NCBI RefSeq assembly: GCF_003258315.1 | Contig: NZ_CP030032.1 | Span: forward strand, 2,767,804-2,831,803 | Source of the DNA: Bradymonas sediminis | Lineage (GTDB): Bacteria > Myxococcota_A > Bradymonadia > Bradymonadales > Bradymonadaceae | Direction of reading: 5' to 3' | Length of the DNA: 64,000 bases | Part shown: positions 1-8,334 of the stretch, piece after piece | Layout: every line of letters begins with the position of its first letter | Position numbering within the stretch: position 1 is the stretch's first letter | Translations under genes and position numbers: made by a program | Notes under the pieces: generated by a model | Told to the model about the DNA's origin: nothing | Seen by the model: the letters and a program-made list of their open reading frames with translations, nothing else | Database searches by the model: none

Positions 1-2
1 AT

Positions 3-893
3 TGGCGAGGGTATTCCAAGGCCCAGGAAGGCCGCCACGGCCAGGGCCTGCTTCAGATCGGGCGCGACTGGCTCTTAAAGCGAAGCGCGAATTTGCGCGG
101 CGATCTCGAAGAGAACCTCGCCGACCTGGAGGCCCGGGGCGACACGCTGCTGTCGTCGTTTCGCGAGCTGGTGCGCAAGGACCAGAAGGTCTTCGTGCGC
201 GACGCCTCTCAATGGTCCCAATTGCTGGTGGTGGTCGCGATCATCATCATCTACCTGGTCAATTATAAATACCTGGAGGCCGCCGCCGACCAGGAACTCT
301 TCGGGCAGGTCGGCCTGTATTTCTTCAACCTGGCCTCCTGCGGCTTCGTCCTGGTCGCCCTGTCGGGGCGCTTCGTCTTCCCGTCGGTGAGCGTCGAGGG
401 GCGAAGCTTCTGGCTGATCTTGCAGGCGCCGATCACGCTGGAGCGCTTTTTGGTGGGCAAATGGCTCGGCACGCTGGCCCCGGTCTTTATCGTCGGCCAG
501 CTGCTGATCTGGTCCTCCAACCTCTTGGTGCTCCAGAATTGGGTGCTGATGCTGATCGCCAGCGCGTTGATCTTTTTGCTCACCCTGGTCTCGACCGCCA
601 TGGCGATGGGCCTGGGCGCGGTCTATCCACAATTTCACAACCCCAACGCCGCCAAGATCGCCTCGAGCTTTGGCGCGGTTATCTATATGATCCTCGCCAT
701 GCTCGTCGTCCTATTCACCCTGGCCTGCACCTTCGCGGTGACCATGCATATCGGGTCGCTGATCGACGGCAAAGGCGGCCGCTCCATCACCTCATACCAC
801 CTGGTCATCTTCACCATCGGCCTGCTGACGCCGCTGGTTGTGTCGTGGATCTCTATTCGCATCGGCGCCGCCTCGCTGCGCAGGCGCCTTTGA
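3..893 (+). CDS. ABC-exporter-type permease, C-terminal part (cut by window start)
   Basis: The reading frame is open from the first bases, so the gene starts outside the window. The visible 296 residues have an N-terminal soluble stretch (GYSKAQ near the window edge, then a basic, charged segment) followed by about six hydrophobic helices. These include runs near residues 75-90, 110-130, 160-180, 190-215, 230-250 and 270-290. The pattern of a charged loop followed by WLILQAPI and GKWLGTLAP resembles the putative ABC exporter permeases of the ABC-2 class, which pair with a separate ATPase. The expected ATPase gene would lie to the left and cannot be seen. It ends 74 bp before the next gene, on the same strand. 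An internal TTG at 93 is unlikely to be the true start. Substrate unknown. Confidence 0.6.
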   Translation, partial: WRGYSKAQEGRHGQGLLQIGRDWLLKRSANLRGDLEENLADLEARGDTLLSSFRELVRKDQKVFVRDASQWSQLLVVVAIIIIYLVNYKYLEAAADQELFGQVGLYFFNLASCGFVLVALSGRFVFPSVSVEGRSFWLILQAPITLERFLVGKWLGTLAPVFIVGQLLIWSSNLLVLQNWVLMLIASALIFLLTLVSTAMAMGLGAVYPQFHNPNAAKIASSFGAVIYMILAMLVVLFTLACTFAVTMHIGSLIDGKGGRSITSYHLVIFTIGLLTPLVVSWISIRIGAASLRRRL

Positions 894-967
894 GTTATAT
901 GCGCGCAGAGAAAACGCTCCGCGCGATGGTTTTCCCAAATTATTAATCATTAAGTTGTAGATTATTT

Positions 968-2599
968 ATGCCGCCATCTGAATCATCCTCGGACAACAAA
1001 CCCACGCGCGACAGCGCGGCGCCCTGGCGAGTTCGAGACGCGATTAAGCCGCCATTTACGCTGGATTTAGTGTGGGTTTTGCTGCCCTTTTCGCTGGTCC
1101 TCCTGTGCTTCGGGATGCTGCCGCTTCGCTCCTGGGATTATTGGTGGCACCTGACCATGGGTCGGCTCGTGCATCAATATGGGGCCATCCCGGCGGCCAA
1201 CCATTACCTCTATACGATGGACCCCGAGGCGCCCTCCTATATCCAGCCGTGGCTGTCCCAATGGCTCTTCTACTGGTTGCATGACCTCGGCGGCTTGCAA
1301 TTGGTGCTGCTGGTGCGAAACCTCATCGCCGGCGGGTTGGCGGCGTTTCTGGGGATGCGCGCGATGCGCCAGAGCCGCTCGGCGATGTTCGGGGCGGTCC
1401 TCACGCTGGTGGGCTTCGCGCAGGCATTTCCCTATATCGCCGCGCGCTCACATCTTTTTGTCCTGCCGCTTTTTGCCCTGCTCGTCTGGCTCGGCGCTCG
1501 GATCCGCAAGGGTCAGACCCCGCTGGCGGCCGTGATACTATTTCCGGGGGTCGCCGCGCTTTGGGCAAACCTGCACGGCTCGTTCTTTCTGCCCGCTGCC
1601 ATCGCTTTGGCCTTCGGCGCCGCGTCCATCTGCGACCGCTTCGACCCCCGGCCGCTGGCCGAGCGCCGGACCGTCGTCGAGGCGCCCACGAAACAGAGCA
1701 TCGCCTGGTTTGGCGCCTTCGTCGTATCCCTGGTCGCGCCGCTGCTAAACCCGCGCGGCGCCGAGATCTACGGCTATGTCATCGCCCTGTCGACCAACCC
1801 GGAGATCCAGAACACCGTGACCGAGTGGATGGCCGCGACCCCCTGGAACCCGCCCGGCATCGGCATGATCTTCTACGCGTCGATGGGCGCGGGCGCGTAT
1901 ATCTTTTGGCGCAACCGCCGCTCGGTGGACCCGGCCGACGTCTTCTTATTCGCCGGCCTCGCCCTGATGACCATCATGGCCGCGCGGGCGATGTTGTGGT
2001 TCGCGCTCATCATCCCCTTCGTGCTCGCGGCCTATCTTCGGGCTGACGACGCGACCCGCGCCGACAAGGCCCCGGACATCCCGCCGCGCCCGGTCCGCGC
2101 GTTCAACCTGCTCTTCGCGATCGCCTTGCTGATGTCCGCGCTGATCCTGCAACCCGGGACCATTTACCACCGGGACTTCGTCAACGCCTACCCGGCCATC
2201 CCGACGCGCGACGCGGCCCCCTTAAACGGCCTTGTCCTCGCCAGGACGCCCGTCATGGAGACCGCGATCTTGGAGCAACACCCAGGCGACCAGCATATTT
2301 TTCACGACCAGGAGTTCGCCGGATATCTGCTCTTTCACCTCACGCGCTCGCGCCCCGCGCCCATCGTCTTTGTGGACCAACGCGTCGAATTGCCGTCGGC
2401 CGAAATCTGGGACCTCTACGCGGTGGCCAGCACCACCTCGGCCTGGAAGGGGATCTTCCAGCAATACGATATCACCGCGGCCCTGCTCAATAAGGAGACC
2501 CAGCCCATACTCATCGAGAATATGCGCGCCGACTCCGATTGGGAGATTCGCCATGAGAGCGCCTATAATGTGTTATTTATCGAGAAGAAGCGCAGATAA
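968..2599 (+). CDS. polytopic membrane protein, GT-C glycosyltransferase-like
   Basis: A protein of 543 residues with about ten hydrophobic helices. The first extracytoplasmic loop carries acidic and aromatic residues (DYWWHLTMGR, then PWLSQWLFYWLHDLGG), the arrangement seen in GT-C fold enzymes that use lipid-linked sugars. A soluble C-terminal domain of about 150 residues follows the last helix and contains IFHDQEFAGYLLFHL and VFVDQRVELP. I do not recognise a characterised family, so a glycosyltransferase role is inference; it could be an unrelated transporter-like protein. It begins at ATG 968 with no strong Shine-Dalgarno and lies in the same direction as the permease fragment before it and the large secreted protein after it. 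Confidence 0.55.
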   Translation: MPPSESSSDNKPTRDSAAPWRVRDAIKPPFTLDLVWVLLPFSLVLLCFGMLPLRSWDYWWHLTMGRLVHQYGAIPAANHYLYTMDPEAPSYIQPWLSQWLFYWLHDLGGLQLVLLVRNLIAGGLAAFLGMRAMRQSRSAMFGAVLTLVGFAQAFPYIAARSHLFVLPLFALLVWLGARIRKGQTPLAAVILFPGVAALWANLHGSFFLPAAIALAFGAASICDRFDPRPLAERRTVVEAPTKQSIAWFGAFVVSLVAPLLNPRGAEIYGYVIALSTNPEIQNTVTEWMAATPWNPPGIGMIFYASMGAGAYIFWRNRRSVDPADVFLFAGLALMTIMAARAMLWFALIIPFVLAAYLRADDATRADKAPDIPPRPVRAFNLLFAIALLMSALILQPGTIYHRDFVNAYPAIPTRDAAPLNGLVLARTPVMETAILEQHPGDQHIFHDQEFAGYLLFHLTRSRPAPIVFVDQRVELPSAEIWDLYAVASTTSAWKGIFQQYDITAALLNKETQPILIENMRADSDWEIRHESAYNVLFIEKKRR

Positions 2600-2713
2600 G
2601 CCGAGCGTCTTTGTCACAGCCCATTGCCCGGCTTATGCCACCACTCAACCCACGGAATATAACCCCTGATGTGCGGGCCCATTTCAAAACGAACGCGCGA
2701 GCAACGCGCTCCG

Positions 2714-5668
2714 ATGCGCCCCGACCTCGGGGCAGCCATCTTCGGGGCGATGCTGCTGGTCGTCGCGCTGATGAGCGCCGCCCCGCGCACGGCGCAGGCG
2801 CTCGATGACCCGTCCCTCGAATATTATACCATCGAGACGCAGCATTTTTACGTCCACTATTATAGCGGGATGGAGGACTTCGCCCGGCGCGTCGCGCTAC
2901 TCCAAGAGGAGGCATACGCGGTGCTCACGCCGCTGCTTGATTGGGAGCCTAAGGGTAAAACCCACGTCGCAGTCAGCGACCGAAGCGACAGCGCCAACGG
3001 GTCGGCCAACGTCTTTCAGCGCAACCGCATCCGCATCTACGCGATGCCCCCGGAGCCCGAGGGCACCCTGGGCCACTATGACGATTGGCTGCGCATCCTC
3101 GTCTACCACGAACTCGTCCACATCCTGCATCTGGACACCACCAGCGGCATCGCGGCGCTGCTCAACCGCGTCATCGGCAAGCAGCTCAACCCGAACCAGG
3201 TCATGCCGCGCTGGTACACCGAGGGGCTGGCCACCCACTTCGAATCCCAGCGCAGCGGCACCGGGCGCGTCAACAACGCCCGCATGCAGATGTGGCTTCA
3301 CACCGCCGCCCTGCAGGACGACTTATTCACCCTCGGCCAGGTCACCGGCACCCCCGTAAGCTGGCCCCAGGGCAGCGCCGCCTATATCTACGGCAGCTTC
3401 TTTCTGGACTATATCACGCGCACCTATGACCGGGATTTCCCCCGGCGGTTTAACCATGAATATGGCAGTCGCATCATGCCATTTAGCCTAAACCAAACCG
3501 CCAAAGAGGTCGGCCCCAAGACCTTCGACGAACTCTGGAATGAGTTTACCGCCGCCACCCAGGGGGAGTCTCAGGCCCGGCGGGTCGCGGTGATGGCGGC
3601 CGGTGCGACCCGCGTCGAAATCCTGAGCAAAGGCGGCGGGCGAAATGGCTACCCGAGCCTTCGCCCCGGACACGATGAGGTGTCCTATTACCGGGCAAAT
3701 ATGGAATCACACGCCGCGTTCTCGACCCTGGACGCCTCGGGCAAAAGTCGGCTGCTCTTCTGGGAAAACGGCGCAAGCGGCGCCCATGATTGGAGCCCGA
3801 ACGGTGAGCAAATCGTGTACGGAAAGCGAACCGTGCGCGATAGCATCTACTCCTATAACGATCTCTTCGCGCGCGACCTGCAAAGCGGCGAGCGCCGCCG
3901 CCTGACCCACGATGAGCGCGCGCGCGAGCCGGCCGTCTCGCCCGACGGCAGGCGCGTGGCCTATGTGCGAAACCTCTTTGGTACCATGGAGTTGGCGGTG
4001 CGCCGCCTCGACCAGTCGAGTCACACACCGCCCGAAATCCTGGCCGGCGCGAGCAAGTGGCCGGCCGAAGATCCGCGCCACTGGCAACAGCTCTCATCGC
4101 CCACCTGGCACCCCACCCGGAATATCATCGTCTTTAGCGCCTGGCGCCTGGACCGGCGCACCCGCGACCTGTGGCTCTATGATTTTGACCAGCCCGAAGG
4201 CGCGCGCCTTCGCCCGCTGACTCACGACGCGGCGGCCGACCTCGACCCGAACTTCGGCCCCGACGGGACGCTGTATTTCTCCAGCGACCGCACCCGGATC
4301 TTTAACGTCTACGCCATGGACATCGACTCGGGCGAGGTCACCCAGCTCAGCAATGTACTGAGCGGGGCGTTCGACCCGGTCGCGAGCGCCGACGGGCGCT
4401 GGGTCTATGTCAGGACTTATACCGTTGACGGCTATGAGATCGGGCGCTTTGCGCGCGCCGAAAACCCGCCGCGCCCCGCTCCGGCGAGTTTCCGGGGCGC
4501 GCTGCGCCGCGACTACCCCGAGGTCGACACCAGCCAGTGGGTCGACTCGGGCTATAAACCGTGGCGCTGGGTCGCGCCGCTGACCTTCACCCCCGAAGTC
4601 GCCTTGCTGCTCGAGGGCGCCGGTTTCGGCGCGACGCTTGAGGGGCACGACCCCGTCGACCACCATCAATGGCAGCTCGCCGCCGCCTGGGCGACCGGCC
4701 CGGAGGTTGCCGACCGCAGCTCCGCCATCAGCGCGGCTTACCGATTCGGCGGCTGGCCCATAACAATGGGGCTGGACACCGGCTTTCGCACCTTCCCTGC
4801 GATGCGCGATTTCTTCGCCGAAAACCAATACCTCCCCTTGAGCGAGCGCACGCTATTTGGGCGCGTATCGCTGAGCTATCCCATCCGCGCCACCGACGAT
4901 GCGCTGAGCCTGTCGGCGTCGACGCGCATGCATTATTCCAGCTTCTATGACGCCCCAACCCCGAACCACCAGCCCGCCGATCTTGAGCCCATTTCGCCCG
5001 AAGATGGCTGGTTCCAAGACCTCAACTTCGGCCTCTCCTACTCGCGCCTCAACTATTATACGCAGGGGATCAGCCCCACCGATGGCGTGAGTGGACGGAT
5101 TAGCGTCGGCCTCAACTATAGCCTGCGCGAGCCCGAGCAAAACTCGGTGAGCTTCAGCTACGGGTTCAGCGGATACGTCTCGGTGCCCTATCTGAAGCAC
5201 CATGTGCTCAGCCTCGGGGTCAACGGCGGGATCATTCGCTCCAACTTCCCCGGCGCGCGCGGCTACGGCCTGGGCGGCTACTCCCCCCAGGACGTGCTCA
5301 CCGCGATCGTACTGCAGCGCCCCAGCAACCCCTTTGTGCTTCGGGGCTATCCGCCCGGGTTCTCCCGCGGCGACCAATACCAGGTCTGGCGCGCCCAATA
5401 TCGACTGCCGCTCTATGATTTTGAACACGGATTCTCGACGGTCCCAGTCTTTATTCGCCGCCTAAAGGGCTCGGTATTTTTCGAAATGGGCGGGGCGTTT
5501 AGCGGGTATTTACGCGACCAGACCTACCTAAAGAGCGCTGGCGCCGAGGTTCAACTCGACACCACGCTCGGGTATTTTCTGGGCGGCTCGCTGCGCCTGG
5601 GCTACGCGCATGGGTTCGACACCGGCGGCATCGACTCCGTTTATCTGCGCTACGGCGGCGGGTTTTAA
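2714..5668 (+). CDS. secreted HExxH peptidase, PD40 propeller and outer-membrane beta-barrel fusion
   Basis: A secreted multidomain protein of about 984 residues. From ATG 2714 it begins with a clean signal peptide ending near TAQA. An alternative ATG at 2669 adds 15 mostly polar and basic residues. A gluzincin-like peptidase domain follows: HELVH (bases 3107-3121) gives two zinc-ligand histidines and the catalytic Glu, and YTEGLATH about 35 residues later gives the third ligand, as in peptidase_MA-like proteins. The middle (about 3650-4480) has TolB/PD40-type beta-propeller repeats such as DWSPNGEQIVYG, AVSPDGRRVAYV and NFGPDGTLYFSSD. The last 300 or so residues alternate like a beta-barrel and finish in a terminal Phe, as in BamA/TamA or D15 surface antigens. 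Probably an outer-membrane protein with a periplasmic or surface peptidase. It overlaps the convergent gene by 4 bp. Confidence 0.75.
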   Translation: MRPDLGAAIFGAMLLVVALMSAAPRTAQALDDPSLEYYTIETQHFYVHYYSGMEDFARRVALLQEEAYAVLTPLLDWEPKGKTHVAVSDRSDSANGSANVFQRNRIRIYAMPPEPEGTLGHYDDWLRILVYHELVHILHLDTTSGIAALLNRVIGKQLNPNQVMPRWYTEGLATHFESQRSGTGRVNNARMQMWLHTAALQDDLFTLGQVTGTPVSWPQGSAAYIYGSFFLDYITRTYDRDFPRRFNHEYGSRIMPFSLNQTAKEVGPKTFDELWNEFTAATQGESQARRVAVMAAGATRVEILSKGGGRNGYPSLRPGHDEVSYYRANMESHAAFSTLDASGKSRLLFWENGASGAHDWSPNGEQIVYGKRTVRDSIYSYNDLFARDLQSGERRRLTHDERAREPAVSPDGRRVAYVRNLFGTMELAVRRLDQSSHTPPEILAGASKWPAEDPRHWQQLSSPTWHPTRNIIVFSAWRLDRRTRDLWLYDFDQPEGARLRPLTHDAAADLDPNFGPDGTLYFSSDRTRIFNVYAMDIDSGEVTQLSNVLSGAFDPVASADGRWVYVRTYTVDGYEIGRFARAENPPRPAPASFRGALRRDYPEVDTSQWVDSGYKPWRWVAPLTFTPEVALLLEGAGFGATLEGHDPVDHHQWQLAAAWATGPEVADRSSAISAAYRFGGWPITMGLDTGFRTFPAMRDFFAENQYLPLSERTLFGRVSLSYPIRATDDALSLSASTRMHYSSFYDAPTPNHQPADLEPISPEDGWFQDLNFGLSYSRLNYYTQGISPTDGVSGRISVGLNYSLREPEQNSVSFSYGFSGYVSVPYLKHHVLSLGVNGGIIRSNFPGARGYGLGGYSPQDVLTAIVLQRPSNPFVLRGYPPGFSRGDQYQVWRAQYRLPLYDFEHGFSTVPVFIRRLKGSVFFEMGGAFSGYLRDQTYLKSAGAEVQLDTTLGYFLGGSLRLGYAHGFDTGGIDSVYLRYGGGF

Positions 5669-6624
5669 TTATCGCAAAAGCCGAAGCCGCCGGAGTCCAC
5701 GATCGGCTTGCAGGAATTCATATTATCAAAAAATGTGCAGTCGATGTCGGAGGCGCCCACCTCGCACGGTTCAATGCAATGCTCCCGGGTCGTGCCGTTC
5801 GTCGTCACAGGCAAACAGGTCAGCCCGGCCGGGCACCCATCCTCATGGAGTTGTGCCGCGCTACAGCTCGCGCTAATCCGCTTATTGGGGACACCATTTG
5901 CATCCGTTCCGCCGTCATCATTTAATAGGCAACGGAAATTCGACGAGAACGCGACCTCCGACTGGAAGGGGTCCGGCACGCAGCGCTCCCAACTCTGGCA
6001 GCTCTCGACGAAGTTGATCAGGTCGCATCCATCGGTACAAAAACCCAACCCCTCGGCGATGTCGACATCGGCGGAGGCGCAGAATTGTCCGCTGCTGCAA
6101 AGGGTTGGCGCGCCTATCTCGCAGGGGCGAGAGCAGACCGAGCCGCGCGGGTCTGGCAAGGCCCAATCCACGCAGACAAGTCCGTCGGCGCAGTCGGCGA
6201 AGGTCGTGCAATCGTCGCCCTCGCCGCCGGTGCCGATTTCATCTGGGCCTACGCAACGCGTTCGTTCACTAGCCTCATCGTAAACACAGGCTGGATTCGG
6301 GGCGGTGCAACCGGAGGTCCCGACCAGCGCGCATTCATCGCCGAGTTCAACATCGACGTCCGGGCCAGCGTCCCCTTCCTCTCCGATATCCTCCGGGGGC
6401 TGCTGGCTGTCCGGGTCGACATCGTCGCCGAGGGCGTCGCGCTCAGCGTCACTCGAGTCAGCCGCTGGGCCAACGCCCGAGTACTGCACCGAGTCCAGGT
6501 CTGCATGAAGGTTGCAACCGGCGGTCATGAGCGAAATGCAGGCGACAAGAGCGAGCAAACGCCCGGAAATGCCGACTTCGATTTGCGCAGGTCGCGCGCG
6601 GTGATTTGATGTAGAAATGCTCAA
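5665..6624 (-). CDS. Cys-rich lipoprotein with TTG start
   Basis: A predicted lipoprotein of 319 residues. The hydrophobic segment LLALVACISLM leads into the lipobox TAGC, so the mature protein would start at Cys37. After an Asp/Glu-rich linker it has many paired cysteines in short CxxxxDCxxGLxC-like units (for example TTFADCADGLVCVD and LCSSGQFCASADVDI), as in Dickkopf-like Cys-rich surface proteins of myxobacteria and relatives. The start is TTG at 6624; no ATG or GTG lies between it and the signal peptide core, and a GGACGAG stretch sits upstream. It converges with the peptidase-barrel gene, with stop codons overlapping. Function unknown; the repeats suggest an exposed, disulfide-stabilised protein. 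Confidence 0.7.
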   Translation of the reverse strand: MSISTSNHRARPAQIEVGISGRLLALVACISLMTAGCNLHADLDSVQYSGVGPAADSSDAERDALGDDVDPDSQQPPEDIGEEGDAGPDVDVELGDECALVGTSGCTAPNPACVYDEASERTRCVGPDEIGTGGEGDDCTTFADCADGLVCVDWALPDPRGSVCSRPCEIGAPTLCSSGQFCASADVDIAEGLGFCTDGCDLINFVESCQSWERCVPDPFQSEVAFSSNFRCLLNDDGGTDANGVPNKRISASCSAAQLHEDGCPAGLTCLPVTTNGTTREHCIEPCEVGASDIDCTFFDNMNSCKPIVDSGGFGFCDN

Positions 6625-6905
6625 GGCTCGTCCGTTTTCCCGGGAAAAAACACAGCGTCAAATAACACCGTATCCAAATATCGCATCACTTCTAATGATT
6701 CGGCTCAACCACCAAAGTCCTCTTCGGCCAAGCACCGCAGCCCCATTGTCGCGCGAGGACCTGCGCCTTGCAACCCAGCATCTTCCGGCCAATCGCGGGC
6801 CTTTAAGACCGGGGCAATAGACTGCTCTCGTTTGATCTCTCAGCATGAGTAAAATAGACTAGATGCGCACGCTGAATCAAACCTCTCTAATCTTGGCATA
6901 ATACT

Positions 6906-8072
6906 ATGACATCCGCTGTCAGAAGGCTAAAACTACTTATATTATCGCTTCTCGCGCTAATTATGGTCAATTGTATTGATATCGGAACCTCCGAGAAACC
7001 CGGCCCGGCGGACACCCTCGACACGGGCGTGACCGACACCAACGCCGACGGTCCATCGGACACCGGCGAGAGCGGCGCCGACACCACAGACGTGGATGGG
7101 AATTCAGACGCGGATGCCGACGCCGACGCCAGCGACCCGACGCGCGCCGACGCGTCGGACGCCACGAGCCAGCCGGATACCGGCGACGCCGAAGACGCCG
7201 AAGACGCCGGGTCGCAAGTAGACCCCGGCGACTGCACAAGCGAAGACACCAGCGCCTGCGTCGCCCTGGCGAATACACAGGTCGCTGGCTGCGTGCTCGG
7301 CAGCTGCATTTTTGAGTGCCAGGACGGGTATCTGGACCTAAACGGCGACATCGGCGCCGCGGGCTCCGACGGATGCGAATACGCCTGCGCGCCGACCAAC
7401 GGCGGCGTCGAAATCTGTGACGGCCTGGACAATAACTGCGACGGACAGGTTGATGAGGGATTTGCCGATCTCGGAGACGCCTGCACGGTGGGGCTCGGAC
7501 AGTGCCAGCGCAGCGGCAATATCGTCTGCTCAGCGGACGGCGCGCAGACCGAATGCAGCGTGAAGCCGGGGTTACCCAGCACTGAGACCTGCAACGGCCT
7601 CGACGACGACTGCGACGGCGTTATCGACAATAACCTGCCGCAAAATTATTACCGGGATGGCGACGGCGACGGGTATGGTGACGAGTCAAGCGGACCGGTG
7701 GCCTGCGACTTCGCCAACGGGGTCACGATCACCCGCGGCGGCGACTGTGACGATACAAACGCCGACGTCCATCCGGGTGCGCCCGTATGCGGCCCGAACC
7801 CCGGCACCCACCAACCTGCCATCGACTATAATTGCAGCGGCAGAACCCTCTGCGAGGAGTTCGCGTGCAAATGGGGCCCAGAAGCCCTGTGCCTCACCGA
7901 CGACGGCGATGACGGGCGATGTGGCATGGGATCAACCTGCCAAAAACTTGCCGACGGAGAGTGCCGCAACGATACGGACTGTCGATTCGGCAACTATTGT
8001 GCTTGTCTAACCCCCGGCCCAAGCGTCTGCTGCCCCGATGGCCAGTTATGCTTGTGCGGCGAGCCCTATTAG
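6906..8072 (+). CDS. MopE-like Cys-rich lipoprotein
   Basis: A 388-residue exported protein. Hydrophobic residues 9-21 end in MVNC, a lipobox-like site with Asn at -1, which is unusual. About 75 residues of Asp/Ala/Thr linker follow. Next come putative metal-binding repeats of the Myxococcus MopE type: GGVEICDGLDNNCDGQVDEG, CNGLDDDCDGVIDN and DGDGDGYGD, then GGDCDDTNADVHPGA. The C-terminal third is Cys-rich (CRNDTDCRFGNYCACLTP). In MopE such repeats accompany copper binding at the cell surface; calcium or copper binding here is inference from Asp spacing. It is followed by a strong terminator and by a paralogue starting at 8335, suggesting local duplication. Confidence 0.75.
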   Translation: MTSAVRRLKLLILSLLALIMVNCIDIGTSEKPGPADTLDTGVTDTNADGPSDTGESGADTTDVDGNSDADADADASDPTRADASDATSQPDTGDAEDAEDAGSQVDPGDCTSEDTSACVALANTQVAGCVLGSCIFECQDGYLDLNGDIGAAGSDGCEYACAPTNGGVEICDGLDNNCDGQVDEGFADLGDACTVGLGQCQRSGNIVCSADGAQTECSVKPGLPSTETCNGLDDDCDGVIDNNLPQNYYRDGDGDGYGDESSGPVACDFANGVTITRGGDCDDTNADVHPGAPVCGPNPGTHQPAIDYNCSGRTLCEEFACKWGPEALCLTDDGDDGRCGMGSTCQKLADGECRNDTDCRFGNYCACLTPGPSVCCPDGQLCLCGEPY

Positions 8073-8132
8073 AACGAGGCAGAACGCCTCCACGAGCTTG
8101 GGCGACGCGCCTGCTTCGGTGTCGCCCTTACC

Positions 8133-8166
8133 CGCCCTCAACCTTTGTGTTGAGGGCGTTTTTTTG
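8133..8166 (+). terminator. rho-independent terminator after the 6906-8072 lipoprotein
   Basis: A perfect 10-bp stem (CGCCCTCAAC at 8133-8142 with GTTGAGGGCG at 8149-8158) with a 6-base loop, followed by a run of T. It separates the two MopE-like lipoprotein genes into independent transcripts. Confidence 0.9.
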
Positions 8167-8200
8167 TGCTCCATCGTCCCCCGGTCCGCCCTCCTATGAA

Positions 8201-8244
8201 TTGCGCCAATTTTGCACCAAAATCGCACCAAAGTTGCACCAAAA
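8201..8244. repeat. four tandem 11-bp iterons upstream of the second MopE-like gene
   Basis: Four head-to-tail copies of an 11-bp unit: TTGCGCCAATT, TTGCACCAAAA, TCGCACCAAAG and TTGCACCAAAA. They lie about 90 bp before the ATG at 8335 and just after the previous terminator. One unit per helical turn would put repeated contacts on one face of the DNA, as in an operator for a repeated DNA-binding protein. No matching palindrome or known regulator site was recognised. Confidence 0.55.
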
Positions 8245-8334
8245 CAACCTCGTGATTCCCGCCAGCGCCCCCTATAGTCGGTGGTATCGGCTCTATTCCC
8301 GACACACTTACTTCGTAATACTGCGAGTTTTCTG

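Noticed and set aside
2-268. Arg/Pro-rich frame at the window start
   Set aside because: Overlaps the permease frame, which has clear membrane helices and is open from the window edge.
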